Positions 51,570 through 60,464 of a stretch of DNA of 64,000 nt are shown in pieces. Origin of the DNA: Thermohalobaculum sp039028795 (lineage in GTDB: Bacteria > Pseudomonadota > Alphaproteobacteria > Rhodobacterales > Rhodobacteraceae); contig JBCCHJ010000007.1 of assembly GCA_039028795.1 (NCBI GenBank), forward strand, positions 1 through 64,000, in the 5' to 3' direction. Position numbers and translations under genes: made by a program. The notes beneath the pieces were generated by a model. It was not told the origin of the DNA, did not search any database, and saw only the letters and a program-made list of their open reading frames with translations. Within the stretch, counting starts at the first letter, position 1, and the number at the start of each line of letters is the position of its first letter.

Positions 51570-52370
51570 ATGGCAGAGGCACGCCCCTCCAACAGCCGGT
51601 TACCCTCGATGAAGACGGCCATGCGCCTCTGCCTGGCCGTGCAGATCGGTCTGGCAGGCGTTTTGATGAGCGAGGATGCCTTCGATTGGATCCGATCGGT
51701 TAGAGACCCAGGGATACGCCACGAACAGACAGCACCCGCACAACCCGGCGATCAGACCCGCCCGTTTACACCTGTCTCTGTCCCCGTTTTGAAGGACCCG
51801 ACCAAACGGCTCAACGCACCAGTTCGGTTGCCAGAAGTTTTGGAACATGAACTGAGATTCAACATTCAAGACACGGAAGAATACGGGCGGATTATTTTGG
51901 TGTCGGGCGGCATCAACGACCAAGACGGCGCCCGGTTTGAAAGCTTCCTACGCGATGTTAACCCGCCCGCGAAATTCGTCGCCTTACACAGCCCGGGCGG
52001 TGCGGTCCACGAAGCCCTTAACATCGGCCGGGTGATCCGAAAAAATGGTCTCAACACGATGATCAGCGCGGATGCTGCCTGTTTGTCCGCCTGCCCTTAC
52101 ATCCTGGCAGGTGGCGTAGAACGCATTGTCAGCAAATCAGGATGGGTCGGCTTGCATCAGCATTTCCATGACAGGAACTCCATCATTCCCAGTTTTCTGG
52201 CGGTCGAAAGCGTGCAGACCGGGCACGGAGAAACCTTGGAATTTCTGTCGGATATGGAGATTGATCCGCTGATCCTTCTGCACGTCCTCAAGACCCCGCC
52301 CGAAGATATCTATCTGCTGGTGGAGCAGGAATTGACTGACTACCGGCTGGCGACGGAAGTCGTCGACTGA
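51570..52370 (+). CDS. Membrane-anchored or exported ClpP-like serine protease-family protein
   Basis: The 266-residue protein has a hydrophobic N-terminal segment (AMRLCLAVQIGLAGVLM, residues 17-33) and a ClpP/crotonase-fold domain (about 100-230): IILVSGGINDQDGARFESFL, LHSPGGAVHEALNIGRVIR with the oxyanion SPGG (141-144), probable nucleophile Ser173 in CLSACPYILAGG, and His196 in WVGLHQHFH. It resembles predicted periplasmic proteins of COG3904. Proteolysis is inferred from the Ser-His pair. It is coupled to the coiled-coil membrane protein. A start at 51609 is an alternative. Confidence 0.75.
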   Translation: MAEARPSNSRLPSMKTAMRLCLAVQIGLAGVLMSEDAFDWIRSVRDPGIRHEQTAPAQPGDQTRPFTPVSVPVLKDPTKRLNAPVRLPEVLEHELRFNIQDTEEYGRIILVSGGINDQDGARFESFLRDVNPPAKFVALHSPGGAVHEALNIGRVIRKNGLNTMISADAACLSACPYILAGGVERIVSKSGWVGLHQHFHDRNSIIPSFLAVESVQTGHGETLEFLSDMEIDPLILLHVLKTPPEDIYLLVEQELTDYRLATEVVD

Positions 52371-52397
52371 GCTTTTTCTTACATCGCTAGAAAAAGC
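52371..52397 (+). terminator. Hairpin after the ClpP-like gene
   Basis: GCTTTTTCT (52371-52379) and AGAAAAAGC (52389-52397) form a perfect nine-bp stem immediately after the stop codon. The T-rich run is on the left arm, not after the stem, so it is an untypical terminator. Confidence 0.4.
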
Positions 52398-52663
52398 GGC
52401 GTGGGGCGCCTCTATCGCAAGCGTATGGCTTCCTTTGCGGTGGCCGTTGACGGGTAAGGAGCATTCAGCGCATGGACGTGGCCACCAAGCCGCATCATTC
52501 ACCTGGCGGGACAGCGGACGAGACTGCTTAGATCCAAAATCACGCGGTAGAAAAAGGGCTGATCTTTTCGGATCAGGCCACTCCCAGCTCAGACGTGCTT
52601 GCCCCTTGCCCGCCTGCCCGCCACCCGCTAGACCGCATCGCAGACCAGCCCCCGGAGCCAAAG

Positions 52664-54202
52664 ATGCCCCTGAAACCAGTCGTTCTTTGCATCCTGGACG
52701 GATGGGGGTTGAGCGACGATCCAGCGGGCAATGCACCAAAGTTGGCCAATACACCGAACTTTGATCGGATTTGGGCGGACGGCCCCAGGTCGACCCTTAA
52801 AGCCTCTGGCGAAGACGTCGGTCTTCCCCCCGGCCAGATCGGCAATTCAGAGGTCGGGCATACAAATATCGGCGCGGGCCGCGTCGTCTGGATGGACCTG
52901 CCAAAGATCAACAATGCGATCGAGAATGGTACATTCTTTTCCAATGAAGCGTTGGCCCTGGCGATGGCGCAACTTAAGGTGACCGGCGGCACGGCGCATA
53001 TCATGGGCTTGCTATCACCCGGCGGCGTCCATTCGCACCAGAAACACATCGCCATGCTGGCCACGGCGTTTTCCAGCGCAGGGATTCCAGTGGCCATTCA
53101 TGCCTTCATGGACGGGCGCGACGTGGCACCCGACAGTGGCCGCGCTGCCATGGAAGAGTTTCTTGTGGACATCAAAGACATGCCCAACACCCGCGTGGCG
53201 ACCGTCTGTGGCCGGTTCTATGCCATGGACCGCGACAAACGCTGGGACCGTGTGGAGAAAGCCTTCAGACTGATCGCAGATGGCGAGGGCGAGGCCTTCG
53301 CCGACCCGCTGGCCGCTATCGATGCGGCATATGCGGCAGAGATCTATGACGAGTTCATCGAGCCCGCCAACATCGCCGACTTCGCCGGTATAATGGATGG
53401 CGATGGGCTGATCTCGGCCAATTTCCGGGCCGACCGGATGCGGGAAATCCTGGGCGCTCTCCTGGATCCGTCCTTCAGGGATTTCGATGTCTCGGACCGG
53501 CCCCAGATAAAGGCGCGGCTGGGCATGGTCAGCTATTCCGACCGGATCGATCCCTGGATGCCGGTGATGTTCCCACCGGACGAGATCATCAACACCCTGG
53601 GCGAATGGATGGCCGCCAATGGAAAGACGCAGCTGCGTCTGGCCGAAACCGAGAAATATCCCCATGTGACCTTCTTTCTGAACGGCGGGGTTGAGGATCC
53701 AGACCGGGGGGAGGACCGCTATATGGCACCTTCGCCGAAAGTGCGGACCTACGATATGCAGCCGGAGATGAGCGCCGCCGAGGTTTCGGATCAACTGGCG
53801 GCGGGCATCCGCGCGGGCTATGATCTGATCGTGGTGAACTTCGCGAACCCTGACATGGTCGGCCATACCGGCGACCTCGATGCGGCAATTGCTGCCTGCG
53901 AGGCCGTGGATACCGGGTTGGGTCATGCCTTGGCAGCGCTGGACGAGGTCGGCGGCGCTATGCTGGTAACCGCCGATCATGGTAACTGCGAGGTTATGAT
54001 TGACCCGGAAACCGGCGGGCCCCACACGGCGCATACAACGAACCTGGTGCCTCTGGTTCTGGTGCAGTCCGGCGATCAGGCGCTGGATTGCATGCTGGCA
54101 GATGGTCGCCTTGGGGATCTGGCGCCTACCCTGCTTCACCTGATGGATATGGACCAACCGGATGAAATGACCGGACGGTCGCTGTTGAGGCGGCCATCGT
54201 GA
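52664..54202 (+). CDS. gpmI: 2,3-bisphosphoglycerate-independent phosphoglycerate mutase
   Basis: The 512-residue alkaline-phosphatase-superfamily enzyme interconverts 3- and 2-phosphoglycerate. Key sites: VVLCILDGWGLSDDPAGNA with metal Asp, the phosphoserine in GQIGNSEVGHTNIGAGRVV, HAFMDGRDVAPDSG, FCGRFYAMDRD-type region VCGRFYAMDRDKRWDR, and MLVTADHGNCEVM with metal ligands. The start at 52664 follows GGAG; an in-frame ATG-less extension to 52595 is not used. It overlaps the next gene by four bases (GTGA). Confidence 0.95.
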   Translation: MPLKPVVLCILDGWGLSDDPAGNAPKLANTPNFDRIWADGPRSTLKASGEDVGLPPGQIGNSEVGHTNIGAGRVVWMDLPKINNAIENGTFFSNEALALAMAQLKVTGGTAHIMGLLSPGGVHSHQKHIAMLATAFSSAGIPVAIHAFMDGRDVAPDSGRAAMEEFLVDIKDMPNTRVATVCGRFYAMDRDKRWDRVEKAFRLIADGEGEAFADPLAAIDAAYAAEIYDEFIEPANIADFAGIMDGDGLISANFRADRMREILGALLDPSFRDFDVSDRPQIKARLGMVSYSDRIDPWMPVMFPPDEIINTLGEWMAANGKTQLRLAETEKYPHVTFFLNGGVEDPDRGEDRYMAPSPKVRTYDMQPEMSAAEVSDQLAAGIRAGYDLIVVNFANPDMVGHTGDLDAAIAACEAVDTGLGHALAALDEVGGAMLVTADHGNCEVMIDPETGGPHTAHTTNLVPLVLVQSGDQALDCMLADGRLGDLAPTLLHLMDMDQPDEMTGRSLLRRPS

Positions 54203-55335
54203 TCCGGGCCGCCATTCTATTCTGGATAATTTTGGGTGGCGTCGCTGCCGCCCAATCCAGCTCGCCCGAGATCGAGAACGCCAAGAAGGCTCTGAAAATT
54301 GCCGAGGACGCCTTGGTTAGGGCCTCCAGCGGACGCGCGCGTCTGGCTGCTTTGGGCAAAGCTGTGTCCGCCCATGAAATCGCGCTGAGTGCCTATCGTT
54401 CCGGGCTTCGCAATATGGCGGCGCGAGAATCCAGGGTTCTGCGGCAAATCAACGAAGACAAAGACCGCCTGGAAAGTCTGTTGGCGGCGCTGCAATCGCT
54501 CAGCCAGGCCCCTGATTCCGCATTACTGGCGTTTCCCGGCGGCCCTGTCGCAGCAGCGCGAGGTGCGGGTCTGATGGCAGAGATATCTCCGGTCCTGGAT
54601 GAACGAATCACTGCCTTTCGCGCCCGTCTGGACGCATTGCGACAGCTGAGATCATCCCAGGAAATTGTCAGGATCGAGACGCGGGGTACATTGGCAACGC
54701 TGCAGGAATTGCGCGCAAAAACGGCCGAGGCACTGCGTAGAAACCAACGCCGCAACCTGGCACCAAAGTCCGAGCTTAAGGCGCAATCAGAAGCCGCAGC
54801 GCGCCAGGCAAAGAATATCGACGAGTTGGCCGCAACGCTGGAAGGCGCCGCGCTGACAGATACAGGCATCCTGTTAACCTTTACGGAATCCAGAGGGTTT
54901 ATTCAGAAGCCGGTGACAGGGTCTGTCACTGCAGAATTCGGTGATCCTGACCCATGGGGGCGGGCAGGCTATGGTCTGACACTTGCTGCGCCAGCATACG
55001 CACAGGTTTCCGCACCATGGGATGGTACAATCCGATATGCTGGTCCATTGATTGATTATGGACAAGTCGTGGTATTAGAACCTGAGAAAGACACGCTGAT
55101 CGTTTTGGCTGGCCTTGGCCGTGTGGACCGTCTGGTCGGCGAAACCGTGCTTGCAGGGGAACGTTTGGGCGATCTTGGTGGCCCAATTCCCGCATCTGAC
55201 GAATTTTTGCTTGAAGCGACAACAGATCGTGATGAGATCAGGGAAGAAAAACTCTATATCGAACTTAGGCGAGGTGGCCAGCCGGTAGACCCGGGTCCAT
55301 GGTTCGACCTAACGAAACAGGAAAGTGGCGGATAA
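54199..55335 (+). CDS. envC: Murein hydrolase activator, EnvC type (degenerate LytM/M23)
   Basis: A 378-residue exported protein with a signal peptide (MIRAAILFWIILGGVAAA), a coiled-coil region to about 260 (IENAKKALKIAEDALV, LRQINEDKDRLESLLAALQSL), and a C-terminal LytM fold (GSVTAEFGDPDPWGRAGYGLTL, VSAPWDGTIRYAGPLIDYGQVVVLE, ELRRGGQPVDPGPW). The HxxxD and HxH zinc ligands of active M23 peptidases are absent, as in EnvC, so it should activate amidases rather than cut. It starts with GTG inside the gpmI stop and ends one base into ctpA. Confidence 0.85.
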   Translation: MIRAAILFWIILGGVAAAQSSSPEIENAKKALKIAEDALVRASSGRARLAALGKAVSAHEIALSAYRSGLRNMAARESRVLRQINEDKDRLESLLAALQSLSQAPDSALLAFPGGPVAAARGAGLMAEISPVLDERITAFRARLDALRQLRSSQEIVRIETRGTLATLQELRAKTAEALRRNQRRNLAPKSELKAQSEAAARQAKNIDELAATLEGAALTDTGILLTFTESRGFIQKPVTGSVTAEFGDPDPWGRAGYGLTLAAPAYAQVSAPWDGTIRYAGPLIDYGQVVVLEPEKDTLIVLAGLGRVDRLVGETVLAGERLGDLGGPIPASDEFLLEATTDRDEIREEKLYIELRRGGQPVDPGPWFDLTKQESGG

Positions 55336-56651
55336 TGCGCAAAACAATCACAGCCCTGCTGACTGGCGCCGCGATCGGCGCCATGGTGCCGATGCTGGTA
55401 ACCACGTCGACGGCCCAGGACAATTCGGCCCGCAACACCTATGAATATCTGGACCTTTTCGGCGAAATCTTTGAACGCGTCCGGACGTCCTATGTCGAGG
55501 ATGTCGATGAGCAAAAGCTGATCGAGGCTGCGATCGACGGCATGTTGACCTCGCTGGACCCGCACTCGTCCTATCTGCCGCCCTCGAATTTCGAGGATAT
55601 GCGCGAACAGACCCGTGGGGAATTCGGCGGCCTGGGCATCGAAGTCACCATGGAGAACGGCTTCGTAAAAGTCGTGGCGCCCATCGATGACACGCCGGCC
55701 GCAAAGGCAGGATTAGAGGCAGGTGATTTCGTTACCCATATCGACGGCGAGTCCGTTCTGGGTCTGACCCTTTCCGAAGCAGTCGATAAGATGCGCGGAC
55801 CGGTCGGGTCCGAAATCATCATAACCATCAGCCGCGAGGACACGGACGAGCCCTTCGACGTCACCATCGTCCGTGACACCATTAAAATCCGCGCAGTGCG
55901 TGCGCGGACGGAAGGCACTGTCGGCGTGCTGCGCATCACGACGTTCAACGAACAGACTTATGACAATCTGGAAGATTCGATCAAAAAGCTGCGCGAAGAG
56001 ATCGGCGACGACAAAGTCTCCGGCTATGTGGTCGATCTGCGCAACAACCCAGGCGGTCTGCTGAGCCAGGCCATTGCGGTGTCTGACGCATTCCTGGAGA
56101 CGGGCGAGATCGTGTCGACCCGGGGCCGTGACCTGGACGAGGCCGATCGCGTTAATGCCCGCCCTGGCGACCTGACCGACGGCAAGCCTCTGGTCGTGCT
56201 GATCAACGAAGGGTCCGCGTCGGCATCCGAGATTGTCGCGGGTGCCTTGCAGGACCAGCGTCGGGCAATCATCCTGGGCGCCAAATCCTTCGGCAAGGGC
56301 TCGGTCCAGACGATCATGCGCCTGGGCGACAAAGGCGCGATGAAGCTGACCACCGCGCGCTACTTTACCCCGTCAGGCCGGTCGATTCAGGCCCTGGGCA
56401 TTGAACCCGATATCCTGGTCGAAGAGCGCCGGGTGACCGAGGCCGATGAAGAGGGCAACCGCCGCACCCGGTCCGAGGCCGATCTGCGCGGCAGCCTGCA
56501 GAACGAGCTGAGCGACGATGAGAAGCGTCAGCTTGAGGAAGAGCGCACCCGCCACGAACAGACGGCCGAGCTTCGGTCGGAAGATTTCCAACTGGCCTAT
56601 GCGCTGGACCTGCTGGCGGGATTGGCGATCTACAATCCGGACAATCGCTGA
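55335..56651 (+). CDS. ctpA: C-terminal processing protease, S41 family
   Basis: A 438-residue periplasmic protease with a signal peptide, an S41 N-terminal segment (YEYLDLFGEIFERVRTSYVED), a PDZ domain (GGLGIEVTMENGFVKVVAPIDDTPAAKAGLEAGD), and the catalytic Ser-Lys dyad in GSASASEIVAG and GAKSFGKGSVQTIM. The tail is Glu/Arg-rich and highly charged. It begins in the TAATG overlap with envC. Co-location with envC and rppH suggests a cell-envelope maintenance operon, as in other alphaproteobacteria. Confidence 0.95.
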   Translation: MRKTITALLTGAAIGAMVPMLVTTSTAQDNSARNTYEYLDLFGEIFERVRTSYVEDVDEQKLIEAAIDGMLTSLDPHSSYLPPSNFEDMREQTRGEFGGLGIEVTMENGFVKVVAPIDDTPAAKAGLEAGDFVTHIDGESVLGLTLSEAVDKMRGPVGSEIIITISREDTDEPFDVTIVRDTIKIRAVRARTEGTVGVLRITTFNEQTYDNLEDSIKKLREEIGDDKVSGYVVDLRNNPGGLLSQAIAVSDAFLETGEIVSTRGRDLDEADRVNARPGDLTDGKPLVVLINEGSASASEIVAGALQDQRRAIILGAKSFGKGSVQTIMRLGDKGAMKLTTARYFTPSGRSIQALGIEPDILVEERRVTEADEEGNRRTRSEADLRGSLQNELSDDEKRQLEEERTRHEQTAELRSEDFQLAYALDLLAGLAIYNPDNR

Positions 56652-56660
56652 GCGCCGCCC

Positions 56661-57164
56661 ATGGCGCTTAGCGACGCCGAAATTGAAGCCCTGCCCTATC
56701 GGCCCTGCGTCGGGTGCATGCTGCTGAACGGCGACGGGCGCATCTGGGCCGGGCAGCGGCTCGATGCGGTCAGTCTGCAGTCCTGGCAAATGCCGCAAGG
56801 CGGCATTGATGACGGGGAAAGCCCATCCCAGGCCGTGTTCCGCGAACTTTACGAGGAAACCGGCATTGCCGAAAACGATGTGCGCATTCTGCGCGAAAGC
56901 GCACATTGGCGCGGCTATGACTTCCCCCGCGGCGTGGTCGACCGGGTCTGGCGCGGACAATATCGCGGCCAGTCCCAGCGCTGGTTCGCCCTGCGTTTCG
57001 TCGGCGATGATGACAGCATCCGGCTGGACCTGCACGAGCCGGAGTTCCAGACCTGGGCCTGGATGGACCATGCCGAACTGATCGAGAAAATCGTACCGTT
57101 CAAAAGAGGCACCTACACCGAGGTTTTCGACGAGTTCGCTCAACTGATCGGCGCACCGGCCTAA
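56661..57164 (+). CDS. rppH: RNA pyrophosphohydrolase (Nudix)
   Basis: A 167-residue Nudix protein. The box GGIDDGESPSQAVFRELYEETGI gives the metal ligands; YRPCVGCMLLNGDGRIWAGQR and WQMPQGG precede it, as in RppH/NudH. It removes pyrophosphate from mRNA 5' ends or hydrolyses diadenosine polyphosphates. It starts nine bases after ctpA. Confidence 0.93.
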   Translation: MALSDAEIEALPYRPCVGCMLLNGDGRIWAGQRLDAVSLQSWQMPQGGIDDGESPSQAVFRELYEETGIAENDVRILRESAHWRGYDFPRGVVDRVWRGQYRGQSQRWFALRFVGDDDSIRLDLHEPEFQTWAWMDHAELIEKIVPFKRGTYTEVFDEFAQLIGAPA

Positions 57165-57180
57165 GGCGGGTCTGTAGGCG

Positions 57181-58308
57181 ATGTCAGGGCTGTTTTCGAC
57201 ATTCCAATTGCGCGATGTGATGTTCCGCAATCGTGTAGCCGTTTCCCCAATGAGCCAATATCGCGCCAAGGATGGACTGGCGAATGCGTGGCATATCGCG
57301 CATTTGGGCCGCTTTGCCATAGGCGGTGCAGGCCTGGTCTATGCCGAAGCGACAGCGGTGACGGCGGATGGTCGCCGAACCCATGGCGACTTGGGCCTTT
57401 GGGATGATGCTCAGATCGAACCCTTGGCGCCGGTGGCTGCATTCCTGACAGAGGAAGGCGCTGTTCCCGGTGTGCAGTTGGGCCATGCCGGGCGGAAGGC
57501 ATCAGAGCGGCGGCCCTGGCACGGCGAGACGCCCGTTGATGATGAGGACATCGAAAAGCGGGGCGAGGCCCCATGGCAAGCCATAGCGCCTTCCGCCATT
57601 CCCTATGCCGAGGGCTGGCCGACACCGGCAGAGATGACCGAGGAGGACATCCAGTCGGTGATCAGAGCCTTTGGTGCTGCTGCCCGAAGGTCGTTGGAGG
57701 CCGGTTTCAAGATCATCGAGGTCTATGCCGCCCACGGTTTCCTGGTGCATCAATTCCTGTCACCCATTGCAAACAAGCGCACGGACGTTTGGGGCGAGGA
57801 CCGGGGCCGCTTCGCGGTCGAGGTCGCCCGCGCCATTCGCGCGGAATGGCCAGAGCGCCTGCCCCTGGCCTTCCGGCTGTCAGCGACGGATTGGGTCGAT
57901 GGCGGCATCGAGGTGGAAGACACAGTCGCGACCGCCAAGCGCCTGAAAGCCGAAGGTGTCGATATGATCGACTGTTCCACCGGCGGAATTGGTGGCAAGG
58001 ACCGCCCGCGTCGCATGGTGATCGAACAGGGCTTTCAGGTGCCGTTCGCCGAGGCCGTCCGCCGCGATGCAGACATGGCCACGATGGCGGTTGGCTTCCT
58101 CTGGGATGCAGCGGTGTGTGAGCAGGTCATTGCTTCGGGCCAGGCGGATATGATCGCCTTGGCACGGGAGTTGCTAGACGATCCGAACTGGCCCCTGCAT
58201 GCCGCTGCCGAGATAGGTGCAGATGAAGGACACACGATGTGGCCGATCGAATCCGGCTGGTGGCTGATGAAACGGGACCGGTTGCTGGGCAAACTCGGGC
58301 TTCGGTAG
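57181..58308 (+). CDS. Old-yellow-enzyme family NADH:flavin oxidoreductase (NamA-like)
   Basis: The 375-residue FMN TIM barrel belongs to the thermophilic-like OYE group of YqjM/NamA: VSPMSQYRAKDGLANAWHIAHLGRFAIGGAGLVYAE, VQLGHAGRKASERRPW, AAHGFLVHQFLSPIANKRTDVWG with the active-site His pair, and the phosphate-binding MATMAVGFLWDA and ALARELLDDPNW. It would reduce activated C=C bonds with NAD(P)H. It is 16 bases after rppH in the same direction, without an evident functional link. Confidence 0.9.
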   Translation: MSGLFSTFQLRDVMFRNRVAVSPMSQYRAKDGLANAWHIAHLGRFAIGGAGLVYAEATAVTADGRRTHGDLGLWDDAQIEPLAPVAAFLTEEGAVPGVQLGHAGRKASERRPWHGETPVDDEDIEKRGEAPWQAIAPSAIPYAEGWPTPAEMTEEDIQSVIRAFGAAARRSLEAGFKIIEVYAAHGFLVHQFLSPIANKRTDVWGEDRGRFAVEVARAIRAEWPERLPLAFRLSATDWVDGGIEVEDTVATAKRLKAEGVDMIDCSTGGIGGKDRPRRMVIEQGFQVPFAEAVRRDADMATMAVGFLWDAAVCEQVIASGQADMIALARELLDDPNWPLHAAAEIGADEGHTMWPIESGWWLMKRDRLLGKLGLR

Positions 58309-58650
58309 CGGCCAGTCCGGGTCAGGCCCATCCTATGGATTTGGGTCGTCATAGATGGGTTAGAACCCATCCTACGCTGCTTAATGCGGAAAGGCCCGAC
58401 GCCAAAATGTGGATGTATTGAAACCATCCTACGGGCTGAGACACCGGTCTGCAGCAATGCAGACTTCCACGGACATTTGACGATCAACCAAGTGACGACT
58501 TTCGCGACGACAATTGTCCGCTAATTGTCCGTTAATGCGATTTCAGCCGACTTTGTTTGACGACTGTCTTCCGGATTGCGGTCACCGCTTCCGCCAGGCA
58601 GTGCAATCGTCCGGCTGATATGTCGGGCCAATCGACCGAAGATCTGTGGA
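58309..58650. other. Intergenic region with short palindromic and direct repeats
   Basis: No gene is visible. A palindrome GATGGGTT-AG-AACCCATC (58354-58371), followed by CTACG, recurs as half-elements (CCATCCTA at 58329, CCATCCTACGGGC at 58425), a pattern seen in short extragenic repeats of this family. Further on, AATTGTCCG occurs twice in tandem (58512 and 58523), 11 bases apart. The latter could be a regulatory site, but no gene starts close to it on the plus strand. Confidence 0.55.
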
Positions 58651-59415
58651 TCAATCCGCAGTCCAGCCGCCATCAACCAGATGCGAGATTCCGGTCACCA
58701 GAGCCGAGGCATCGGATGCCAAATAGACCACGGCGCCCATGATATCCTCGACCTCTCCGATACGGCTGAGCTTGATCTTCTCGGTCACCCACTCCACCAG
58801 TTCGGGGCGGTCAAACGTCGGCTCGGTCAAAGGTGTGCGAATGAAGGTCGGACAAATCGTGTTGACGCGAATTCCTAAGGGGCCCCATTCGATGGCCATA
58901 GCTTTGGTGAAGCCTTCAACGGCGTGTTTTGAGCCGCAATAAACCGCCCGTTCCTGCCCGCCGACAAGGCCCATCTGCGATGAGATGTTGATCAGCGATC
59001 CCGGCTTGCCCGCTGCAATCAGACCCTTCGCGACGGCCTGGGTCAGGAAATAGGCGCCCTTCAGGTTCAGCCCGACTACAGCGTCGAAATCTTCGGGCTT
59101 CGTGTCCACCGAAGGGCCATGCCTGGCCACCCCTGCGGAATTCACCAGAACATCGAACGGGCCCAGCCGATCAACAACCTCGGCTGTGGCCGCAACGTCC
59201 GAGACGTCCAGCACCACGGCTTCGGCCGATCCACCCTCGCCTATGATCGCCTGAACTGCCGCGTCCAGTTCCGCCTGCCGCCGGGCGGCCAGGACGGTGT
59301 GCGCGCCTGCTTGGGCACAAGCCGCAGCACAGGCCAACCCGATACCGGAAGAGGCCCCGGTCACGAACGCGCGCTTGCCATCCAGCCGAAAGGACGGTGT
59401 CTTTGGCAATGTCAT
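58651..59415 (-). CDS. Short-chain dehydrogenase/reductase, classical
   Basis: A 254-residue SDR: cofactor site TGASSGIGLACAAACAQAG, acidic cofactor discrimination replaced by LAARRQAEL (Arg pair, favouring NADP), NSAG, catalytic Ser in INISSQMG, and YCGSKHAVEGFTKAM with Tyr-x3-Lys. It would oxidise or reduce an alcohol/ketone. The C-terminus VTGISHLVDGGWTAD is the family ending. It is two bases from the MaoC-like gene, and with the DinB-like gene forms a three-gene minus-strand unit. Confidence 0.9.
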   Translation of the reverse strand: MTLPKTPSFRLDGKRAFVTGASSGIGLACAAACAQAGAHTVLAARRQAELDAAVQAIIGEGGSAEAVVLDVSDVAATAEVVDRLGPFDVLVNSAGVARHGPSVDTKPEDFDAVVGLNLKGAYFLTQAVAKGLIAAGKPGSLINISSQMGLVGGQERAVYCGSKHAVEGFTKAMAIEWGPLGIRVNTICPTFIRTPLTEPTFDRPELVEWVTEKIKLSRIGEVEDIMGAVVYLASDASALVTGISHLVDGGWTAD

Positions 59416-59416
59416 C

Positions 59417-59866
59417 TCAGCTCTCCTCGGCCAGTTTGCGTTCTATGATCCAGGTCGACCGAAAGGTCAGAACGGCCTCACCCTGCTGGTTTCGGGTCGT
59501 GTAGTCCAACAGGATATATCCCTGATCGTCCCGCTTGCGTGAGGGCGTTGCCTCCACCACTTGGAACTCCACTTGCAGCGTGTCACCGGGGCGCACCGGG
59601 CGGAGCCACTTCAGGGTCTCCATCCCAGGTGAACCCCGCGAGCCTTCGCTGCAAATTCCTGTGTCGATCACCAGATCAAAGGTGATCAGCAGCGTATGAA
59701 AACCGCTGGCGATCAGCCCGCCATAGATCGAGTCCTTGGCCGCCTCTGCATCCAGGTGGAAATACTGCCGGTCCCACTGTTTGGCGAAATCGATGATCTC
59801 GGACTCGGTCACTGTTCGGGTCCCGGTGGTGAAGCTGTCCGCCGGTTTGAAGTCATCGAAATACAT
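59417..59866 (-). CDS. MaoC-like hydratase-domain protein
   Basis: The 149-residue hot-dog protein has the MaoC hydratase motif around DFAKQWDRQYFHLDAEAAKDSIYGGLIASGFHT with conserved Asp and His, and LRPVRPGDTLQVEFQVVEATPSRKRDDQGYI. It would hydrate an enoyl-CoA or act as a thioesterase-like partner of the SDR. The start at 59866 (MYFDDF) is chosen by family alignment, six bases after the DinB stop; the longer frame to 59947 has no support. Confidence 0.85.
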   Translation of the reverse strand: MYFDDFKPADSFTTGTRTVTESEIIDFAKQWDRQYFHLDAEAAKDSIYGGLIASGFHTLLITFDLVIDTGICSEGSRGSPGMETLKWLRPVRPGDTLQVEFQVVEATPSRKRDDQGYILLDYTTRNQQGEAVLTFRSTWIIERKLAEES

Positions 59867-59871
59867 AAGTG

Positions 59872-60381
59872 TCAGGCCCCGCGTTGGAAGCTGCTTAGAT
59901 CCAACTCTGGGGCGTCGCCTGTCAAGCGTGTCAGCATGGCATGGCACTGACCGCGGTGATGTGTCTGATGATTGAAGAAATGCGCCAAGGCCGGAGCCAG
60001 AGGTTCCGAGACGTTTTCCGGCTGAAGAACCGTCAGATAATTGATATCGGTCATCAGGCTGGTTTCGTCCAATGCAAGAACGAACCCCAGTATATCGCGA
60101 TCCAAGGCAGTGCGGCGCGCCTTCAGATCTTCCAAGCGAAAATGCGGGATATGGTCGAAGGCCCAGGGCGGATTTGCCTGTCCGCGGAACCGCGCCATCC
60201 AGATCATGTCGGACACGTAGATATGGTTCAGCGTTTTATGCAGGGATCCGTAGGCCACCTGAAGCTCGCGCCGAAAGTCTTCGACCGGCAGCGGTTCTAT
60301 GGCTTCGAAGACGCGTTCGTTCGCCCAGGCGTTGTAGCCCGCCATCATCTCGAAATGCGCTTTCAAGATCGCCGGTCCCAT
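59872..60381 (-). CDS. DinB-family protein
   Basis: A 169-residue four-helix protein of the DinB/YfiT-like metal-binding fold: AGYNAWANERVFEAIEPLP, the His in TLNHIYVSDMIWMARFRG, and the His pair HFFNHQTHHRGQCHAML. Members bind a divalent metal and act in thiol-dependent transfer or hydrolysis; the role here is unknown. The start at 60381 (MGPAILKAH) is picked from the helix start; ATG 60414 is possible. Divergent from ndk. Confidence 0.85.
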   Translation of the reverse strand: MGPAILKAHFEMMAGYNAWANERVFEAIEPLPVEDFRRELQVAYGSLHKTLNHIYVSDMIWMARFRGQANPPWAFDHIPHFRLEDLKARRTALDRDILGFVLALDETSLMTDINYLTVLQPENVSEPLAPALAHFFNHQTHHRGQCHAMLTRLTGDAPELDLSSFQRGA

Positions 60382-60464
60382 GCTATGGGCCGCGCGAAAC
60401 ATCCCGGGCAGCACTTACGCAGCTCTACCAACAACGCTACTCTCACAAACTAAGGAGCCTTCTC

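Noticed and set aside
53015..54157. Minus-strand open frame of 380 codons
   Set aside because: Antisense to gpmI, whose active-site motifs are intact.
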